Of a stretch of DNA of 10,705 bases, positions 6,668-10,705 are shown piece by piece (positions within the stretch are counted from its first letter, which is position 1; every line of letters starts with the position of its first letter). Below the pieces are notes generated by a model, which was not told the DNA's origin, did not search any database, and worked only from the letters and a program-made list of their open reading frames with translations. Source of the DNA: Micrococcaceae bacterium (GTDB lineage: Bacteria; Actinomycetota; Actinomycetes; Actinomycetales; Micrococcaceae). The position numbers were made by a program, and so were the translations under genes. The stretch is taken from positions 272 to 10,976 of the forward strand of contig DNHA01000343.1 of NCBI GenBank assembly GCA_003486025.1, given 5' to 3'.

Positions 6668-8334
6668 CGGCGGCGGATCCAGCGGCGTTCGCGTCTAGCG
6701 TTCGAGGTCAAAGGACGACAGAGCGTATCGCCGAAGACCACACCGCCGGCGATGGACAGCATAATGGCAAAGGCGTTGAACATCTCCACCAAACTCGAGA
6801 ACATGTCATCCACGTCGAAAACGATGCCGTACATTGCACGGAATATCATCAGGCCTGGAAGCATGAACATGACAGCAGGCGCCGCGATGACCAGCTGTGG
6901 CGAGCGTAACTTGTCCGCCAGGAAACGCGCTGCGAAACCGATAATCGTCGCCACAACGGCCGGAGTAGCTCGAGAGCCCAAGCCGATTTGTTCGGCCAGC
7001 AATAAGACCAGGTAGCCGCCCACGGCTATCAACATGGTTGGAAGCAACAGCCGCTTCGCGGTCTGCTCGGTCACCGCACCGGCAAGAATAGCCACTGCAA
7101 CCAGGCCAACAAGCATCCACGTTGGATAGTTAATGGCAACGATCCGGTGAACGTCCACCTTGTCGCCTCCGAAGACCGAAGAAACGACCAAGGCCGAAGA
7201 AATTCCCGACAAGATCGCCGTATAGGTCAGTCCGGCCGAGAACAGACGTCCGACGGCCGTCACGGGGAACCCGTTGATCGCATCTTGCAGCGCCGAAACA
7301 AATCTGCCCGAAGGCAATAGCAACAAGATACCACCGGAAACGACCAATGCAGGGTCCAGCGGGGCGTGCACTTGGTGGCTTAGCAATGCAATGACGGTCA
7401 CGGTAAAGGTTGCAGTGGCGACGGAGAAGAACTCCGGCACGCGCCAGCGTGAGCCATAGCGCCCGATCTGCGAGATCAGCCATGAGGAGACCATCGCGAC
7501 CAGTGCGCCAAGCCACGAACCGCCAATGAAGAGTACAAAGGCTGCCGCGAAGATCGATTGCCCGGAGGCCACCACCCAGCGGGGAAACGGTTTCGGTTTC
7601 CGCGTAATTTCTTTCAGTTGCTTGGCCGAAGAAGTCCGCGACACACCGCCGGCAATAATATCCGAGACCAGCTCGTGAACCATCACCAGACCTGCATAGT
7701 TGGTGGTATAGGAACGAACCACGCGCAAAATCGAATAGCTTTCAGCATCCGGTGGACTGTAGTTCAGGTGCAACGACTGATTAGTGATGTCAACATCCAG
7801 ATGGCTGAGCCCCAAGGCAGCGGTCACCGCGATAATGCTGGTCTCGACCTCCAGCGCACCGGCACCATAACGAATCAGCGTCTCACCGAGGTCCAAGGCA
7901 AATTCCATGGTCCGTCGGGCCGATGCATCTTGATCGACGTTGACCTTTGGATTGGCGTACGGGGTTCCGCGTAACCGGTCAACGACTTTTAGCGCTTCGG
8001 TTGGTGGCGTGTCTGAAATCCACATTTTAGCCAACAGCCGACGAGCTACCGGGTTGGCGCGCGTCGGCATTAACGTGATGCCGTCATCCGAGGTATGAAC
8101 TTGACCGGTGCGTGACTCGATATCGGTAGCGTCAGCTGCCGCAACGCTTGCACTTACCGCAGTATTCAGCGGCAGTTCTGAAGCCATCGTAGTCTCAACG
8201 GACACCGGTTCCGGTAGGTGCCCCATATTGATTTCACTCGTCAAAATACGAGGCAGCGACCCGGCCAATGGCGATGGGTCTTCACCCGCATCTTTTGACT
8301 CCACGGACTTCTCGCCATGGTCTTGCTGCGCCAC
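6664..8334 (-). CDS. Threonine/serine exporter family protein (ThrE type)
   Basis: This polytopic inner-membrane protein of 556 residues resembles the ThrE family, which exports threonine and serine using the proton gradient in Corynebacterium. A hydrophilic, low-complexity N-terminus (1-140) precedes the first ThrE domain, which begins with a soluble part (142-245, including TMEFALDLGETLIRYGAGALEVE) and then membrane helices from about 252 to 388. A second four-to-five helix domain follows (about 400-540). About ten helices are seen in total, as expected. The basic C-terminus (RRERRWIRRR) should be cytoplasmic. The start is the GTG at 8334, with GGGGGAG 6 nt upstream. The substrate is inferred from family only. 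TAG at 6664-6666 overlaps the ung stop on the other strand. Confidence 0.92.
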   Translation of the reverse strand: MAQQDHGEKSVESKDAGEDPSPLAGSLPRILTSEINMGHLPEPVSVETTMASELPLNTAVSASVAAADATDIESRTGQVHTSDDGITLMPTRANPVARRLLAKMWISDTPPTEALKVVDRLRGTPYANPKVNVDQDASARRTMEFALDLGETLIRYGAGALEVETSIIAVTAALGLSHLDVDITNQSLHLNYSPPDAESYSILRVVRSYTTNYAGLVMVHELVSDIIAGGVSRTSSAKQLKEITRKPKPFPRWVVASGQSIFAAAFVLFIGGSWLGALVAMVSSWLISQIGRYGSRWRVPEFFSVATATFTVTVIALLSHQVHAPLDPALVVSGGILLLLPSGRFVSALQDAINGFPVTAVGRLFSAGLTYTAILSGISSALVVSSVFGGDKVDVHRIVAINYPTWMLVGLVAVAILAGAVTEQTAKRLLLPTMLIAVGGYLVLLLAEQIGLGSRATPAVVATIIGFAARFLADKLRSPQLVIAAPAVMFMLPGLMIFRAMYGIVFDVDDMFSSLVEMFNAFAIMLSIAGGVVFGDTLCRPLTSNARRERRWIRRR

Positions 8335-8443
8335 GAATCACTCCCCCTGAGGCTCTTTCTTACTCGTCTTCCTCACGATACAACCATGGCCTGTCAACCG
8401 GCAGAGAGGAACCCCCTTCCGCTGAGTATCCCTGAACACATCT

Positions 8444-8475
8444 GTCATTTTTTGTTCTCGGAAATAAAAAATGAC
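8444..8475. repeat. AT-rich inverted repeat upstream of the oxidoreductase gene
   Basis: GTCATTTTTT (8444-8453) and AAAAAATGAC (8466-8475) are perfect 10-bp inverted arms around a 12-nt centre. It lies in the 199-bp region between the divergent exporter and oxidoreductase genes. It could be an operator, or a terminator-like hairpin with an A/T stem. Confidence 0.65.
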
Positions 8476-8488
8476 TCCAGCTGGTTAC

Positions 8489-8508
8489 CTAATTAGATGC
8501 AATTGCAT
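8489..8508. promoter_or_regulatory. Adjacent palindromes, probable operator of the oxidoreductase gene
   Basis: CTAATTAG (8489-8496) is directly followed by ATGCAATTGCAT (8497-8508), both perfect palindromes. The 12-bp palindrome ends 25 nt before the GTG start. Size and symmetry suit a winged-helix repressor such as MarR, but no regulator gene lies in the window. Confidence 0.5.
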
Positions 8509-8533
8509 GAATTTTTTGGAAAAGAGGAATATC

Positions 8534-9589
8534 GTGACATCTGTCGTACCGACCCCTAAGACGCCCGAGATCGGCGTGGAAACCTTCGGTGATATCACCG
8601 AAGACTTGCAGGGCAAATCGCTGTCTCCGGCCCAGGTAATCCGCAACGTCATAGTCGAAGGTCAGCGGGCCGAACAGGTTGGGCTGGACTTCTTTGGCAT
8701 AGGCGAACACCACCGCGATGACTATTCGGTGTCGGCTCCGGAAATTGTTCTCGCCGCACTGGCTCAGGCCACCGAAAAAATCCGTTTGGGAACTGCGGTG
8801 ACCGTCCTGTCAAGCGACGACCCGGTACGGGTCTACGAACGATTTGCAACCTTGGACGCCATTTCCCATGGCCGTACCGAAATCATCGCAGGTCGAGGAT
8901 CCTTCATCGAATCGTTCCCGCTTTTCGGCCTCAACCTCGACGACTACGAATCGCTCTTCGAAGAGAAACTTGACCTCTTAGCAAAAGTCCGCACCGGCCT
9001 ACCGGTGACGTGGAGCGGTGAGCATCGCGCAGCCCTTGAAGATCAACAGCTCTACCCACTGCTGGAAAAGGATCCCATCACCACTTGGGTTGGTGTTGGC
9101 GGCAGCCCGCAGTCGGTAATTCGGGCCGCCCGCCATGGACTGCCCTTATTCATGGCGATCATTGGCGGACAACCGGCCGCCTTTGAACAACTTGTGCAGC
9201 TCTATCATCGTGCGCTGACGCAGTTCGGGCAGCCAGCACAGCGAGTAGGCGCACACTTCCACGGACTTGTTGCCCCGACGGACAAAGAAGCCTTGGAATT
9301 GCTGTGGCCGCATTATCAGCGCACTATGAACCGCTTGGGAGCAGAGCGAGGGTGGCCGCCTGCAAGCAAGATGCGCTTGGAGGCTTCCATGGGACTAGAT
9401 GGCGCCATGATGGCAGGCAGCCCACTGACCGTGGCCACCAAGATGGCCAAGGTCGCCAAGAGCTTAGGCCTCAGCCGGGTGGACATCAAGTATTCGGCAG
9501 GTTCGTTGCCCCACGAGACGATGCTGGACAGCATTGAACTTCTGGGCCGGGAAGTCAAACCGCTCGTCCACGAGATGCTCGCCAAGTAA
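8534..9589 (+). CDS. LLM-class flavin-dependent oxidoreductase
   Basis: This cytosolic 351-residue protein has the luciferase-like monooxygenase TIM-barrel fold, which uses FMNH2 or F420-type cofactors. Visible features are EIGVETFGDIT (12-22), GLDFFGIGEHH with the conserved GEHH at 57-60, the APEIVLAALAQATEKIRLGT stretch (68-87), GRTEIIAGRGSF (113-124) and VGVGGSPQSV (186-195). The substrate and cofactor cannot be told from sequence. The GTG at 8534 is chosen because AAGAGGA ends 5 nt upstream. ATGs at 8471 and 8507 would add 21 or 9 residues without a ribosome-binding site and would overlap the palindromes. The gene is divergent from the exporter, 199 bp away, and is followed by a 20-bp hairpin. 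Confidence 0.93.
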   Translation: MTSVVPTPKTPEIGVETFGDITEDLQGKSLSPAQVIRNVIVEGQRAEQVGLDFFGIGEHHRDDYSVSAPEIVLAALAQATEKIRLGTAVTVLSSDDPVRVYERFATLDAISHGRTEIIAGRGSFIESFPLFGLNLDDYESLFEEKLDLLAKVRTGLPVTWSGEHRAALEDQQLYPLLEKDPITTWVGVGGSPQSVIRAARHGLPLFMAIIGGQPAAFEQLVQLYHRALTQFGQPAQRVGAHFHGLVAPTDKEALELLWPHYQRTMNRLGAERGWPPASKMRLEASMGLDGAMMAGSPLTVATKMAKVAKSLGLSRVDIKYSAGSLPHETMLDSIELLGREVKPLVHEMLAK

Positions 9590-9616
9590 ACCCGAACAAA
9601 AGACCCCGCTCAAAGC

Positions 9617-9660
9617 AGAACGCGAAAGCCACCGCAGTGATGCGGTGGCTTTCGCGTTCT
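9617..9660. terminator. Bidirectional hairpin terminator abutting tRNA-Val
   Basis: A perfect 20-bp stem (9617-9636 with 9641-9660) encloses a 4-nt loop, GTGA. It lies 28 bp past the oxidoreductase stop and begins one base past the CCA end of the convergent tRNA. It therefore can serve both transcripts, although neither side has a long U-tract. Confidence 0.87.
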
Positions 9661-9661
9661 T

Positions 9662-9738
9662 TGGTGGATCTTACTGGACTCGAACCAGCGACCTTTCGCG
9701 TGTGAGGCGAACGCTCTAACCAACTGAGCTAAAGATCC
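9662..9738 (-). tRNA. tRNA-Val(CAC), CCA end encoded
   Basis: Read on the minus strand, the acceptor arms are GGATCTT and AAGATCC (7 bp), the D stem GCTC/GAGC, and the anticodon stem TTCGC/GCGAA with loop CTCACAC, so the anticodon is CAC, decoding GUG as valine. The T arm has GCTGG-TTCGAGT-CCAGT. The discriminator is A and CCA is encoded at 9664-9662. A candidate promoter lies 37-64 bp upstream. Confidence 0.97.
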
Positions 9739-9774
9739 ATCTGCGCGCTGACCTGCCGGTCAAGCACCTAAATG

Positions 9775-9802
9775 ATCTTAGCGGTCTTTGCACTGCACAC
9801 AA
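9775..9802 (-). promoter_or_regulatory. Candidate tRNA-Val promoter
   Basis: On the minus strand, TTGTGT (9802-9797) is followed after 16 nt by TAAGAT (9780-9775). Transcription would begin about 30 nt before the mature tRNA end. This is a moderate match only. Confidence 0.35.
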
Positions 9803-9950
9803 AATCGATTTCTCCACTGCAACCATCTGGGCCACCTTGGCGCTCCCAATTTTTGAGCACTGCCACACTAGCCAGCAAGAAAAGAGGCGATGACAAGCAC
9901 AAAAATATGGAGTCGTTTCGTTTATCTAGATTTAACATTTTTGCCCCTTT

Positions 9951-9964
9951 TTTGGCTTGCCAAA
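9951..9964. promoter_or_regulatory. Palindrome overlapping a candidate -35 box
   Basis: TTTGGC-TT-GCCAAA has perfect 6-bp arms and a 2-nt centre. It covers the candidate -35 box TTGCCA at 9957-9962, the usual place for a repressor operator. No cognate regulator is in view. Confidence 0.4.
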
Positions 9965-9986
9965 TAGGCCTGCTAAACCGCATAAT
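9957..9986 (+). promoter_or_regulatory. Candidate promoter for the downstream acyltransferase gene
   Basis: TTGCCA (9957-9962), 18 nt, CATAAT (9981-9986): each box is close to the sigma-A consensus. It would give a leader of about 150 nt before the GTG at 10143. Confidence 0.45.
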
Positions 9987-10039
9987 TTTTCTAGCTCATC
10001 GAGCTCAAGCTGGGCCCTACAAGGAAGCTACCGGAACCC

Positions 10040-10051
10040 ACCGGTACCGGT
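10040..10051. repeat. 12-bp perfect palindrome in the leader region
   Basis: ACCGGTACCGGT is its own reverse complement. An upstream ACCGG (10030-10034) could also pair with the CCGGT within it at 10041-10045. It lies about 90 bp before the acyltransferase start. It may be a leader hairpin or a binding site; its function is unknown. Confidence 0.35.
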
Positions 10052-10142
10052 CCCCTGAAGGCCAACGAAATCCGCCGACCGGCATTCAGCCACAAAGCAA
10101 AAGCCATATCTTTCGTTCGTCTTAGCCTTAGGACCGATCCCA

Positions 10143-10705
10143 GTGCACTCTTTCCTGCGCTATGCCCTCTCCACTTCCACACCACTTGGTGCTGCTCGTT
10201 CCGAACTGGAAAGCCTGTACCCAGTGATTGACGACCGCTGGAATCAGAAAATTGACCGTGCCCGCTATATTGTCTCGGTCTACGATTCTCACCTGCTTAT
10301 AGCTGCGGGAATCGTGCACGACTCGGTGATTGCTCCGACTAGCGTCATGGGCGCGCTCGAGCTCGGTTGCATGAGCGTGCGTCCGGAGTACCGCCGCCGA
10401 GGAATCCGTCAGCAGGTCACGGAACTGCGATTGGATTTTGTACTCAAAACCGGATGCACACCCATCACCGTCATTGACTCGGCCAATCCGGGATCTTGGG
10501 CTGCCTACGAACGATCAGACGTGTGGGAGCGCGAACGTAGCTTTGACTATCAGGGGCAGACCAAATACATTTACCGTGCTGTTCCAGCTTTAACGGAACA
10601 CCCAGCTACCACGCTCGACGTGGAATTACCGTTGCTGACTGCACCGAGAAATTCCACTCCGCTTCCCGCGGCGTGGGGTTTTGATGAGCCAAGTGAAGTC
10701 AAGCA
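10143..10705 (+). CDS. Probable GNAT-type acyltransferase, 3' end beyond the window
   Basis: The frame is open from the GTG at 10143 to the window edge (187 complete codons, no stop). The protein starts VHSFLRYALSTSTPLGAARS. The central part, LELGCMSVRPEYRRRGIRQQV (about 73-92), resembles the acetyl-CoA binding motif A of GNAT acetyltransferases, with a strand, then R-x-x-G. The usual final G/A of that motif is replaced here by R89. Later, VIDSANPGSWAAYERSDVWE (about 119-138) resembles the GNAT region in which a Tyr follows a strand. The substrate is unknown and the fold is inferred from motif order. The start choice is modest: AGGA lies 9 nt before the GTG, and no better in-frame start was found nearby. 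Confidence 0.65.
   Translation, partial: MHSFLRYALSTSTPLGAARSELESLYPVIDDRWNQKIDRARYIVSVYDSHLLIAAGIVHDSVIAPTSVMGALELGCMSVRPEYRRRGIRQQVTELRLDFVLKTGCTPITVIDSANPGSWAAYERSDVWERERSFDYQGQTKYIYRAVPALTEHPATTLDVELPLLTAPRNSTPLPAAWGFDEPSEVK

Larger units (their letters stand above)
9739..10142. other. 404-bp AT-richer intergenic region
   Basis: No convincing gene is seen. Open frames on either strand here lack ribosome-binding sites and recognisable protein character. The stretch 9890-9995 is clearly AT-richer than the surrounding DNA. It holds the candidate tRNA promoter, a 14-bp palindrome with a candidate promoter for the downstream gene, and the palindrome ACCGGTACCGGT (10040-10051). Confidence 0.6.

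Noticed and set aside
8376..8397. Minus-strand TTGACA (8397-8392) as the exporter promoter
   Set aside because: The -35 is perfect, but no acceptable -10 occurs at 16-19 nt, so it was not called as a promoter.
8471..8533. Earlier ATG starts (8471, 8507) for the LLM oxidoreductase
   Set aside because: Neither has a ribosome-binding site, the added residues are not family-like, and both ATGs fall inside palindromic DNA. The GTG at 8534 has AAGAGGA at the right distance.
9662..9738. tRNA-Val as an integration site for a mobile element
   Set aside because: No integrase gene and no second copy of the tRNA 3' end was seen in the window.
9772..10125. Possible 117-codon gene on the plus strand in the gap, and a 71-codon frame on the minus strand
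   Set aside because: There is no ribosome-binding site at the candidate starts, the composition is not protein-like, and the region carries promoter-like and palindromic signals instead.

Overview
The window looks like an ordinary stretch of core chromosome from a high-GC Gram-positive bacterium, most likely Micrococcaceae (Arthrobacter or Glutamicibacter type). This rests on actinobacterial families (DUF3263, LytR_C, a WXG100 protein, a DUF4031-containing protein, a ThrE-type exporter), HrcA/CIRCE control of a groEL without groES, GTG starts, and apparently leaderless starts. The genus is inferred, not shown. I see no insertion sequence, prophage, CRISPR array or rRNA.

Left part, plus strand: the 3' part of a membrane sensor histidine kinase whose gene begins before the window (1-1433), a small WXG100 protein (1544-1834), and a DUF4031-HD phosphohydrolase fusion (1868-2758). 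A strong hairpin terminator (2790-2826) separates these from groEL, which converges on them from the right (minus, 2874-4511).

Middle: groEL is preceded by two tandem CIRCE operators (4712-4738 and 4747-4773), themselves bracketed by a longer inverted repeat (4698-4785). Upstream of it on the same strand are a membrane-anchored LytR_C protein (4801-5403) and a DUF3263 protein (5449-5739), probably one operon. Divergent from that operon is ung, uracil-DNA glycosylase (5894-6667). Its stop codon overlaps by 4 bp that of a convergent ThrE-type amino-acid exporter (minus, 6664-8334), and a perfect 14-bp hairpin lies inside the end of ung.

Right part: a luciferase-like flavin-dependent oxidoreductase (8534-9589) preceded by two unusual palindromes, a 20-bp perfect hairpin, tRNA-Val(CAC) on the minus strand with an encoded CCA, a 404-bp AT-richer gap with a good candidate promoter, and the start of a probable GNAT-type acyltransferase that runs off the window (10143-10705).

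The genes do not form a single pathway. The common themes are envelope sensing and transport (kinase, LytR_C, ThrE), protein and DNA maintenance (GroEL, Ung), and strong hairpins at all three convergent junctions. The regulatory DNA is the most interesting part: the tandem CIRCE complex, the coding-region terminator, and the palindromes before the oxidoreductase. I did not find a convincing novel multi-gene system.
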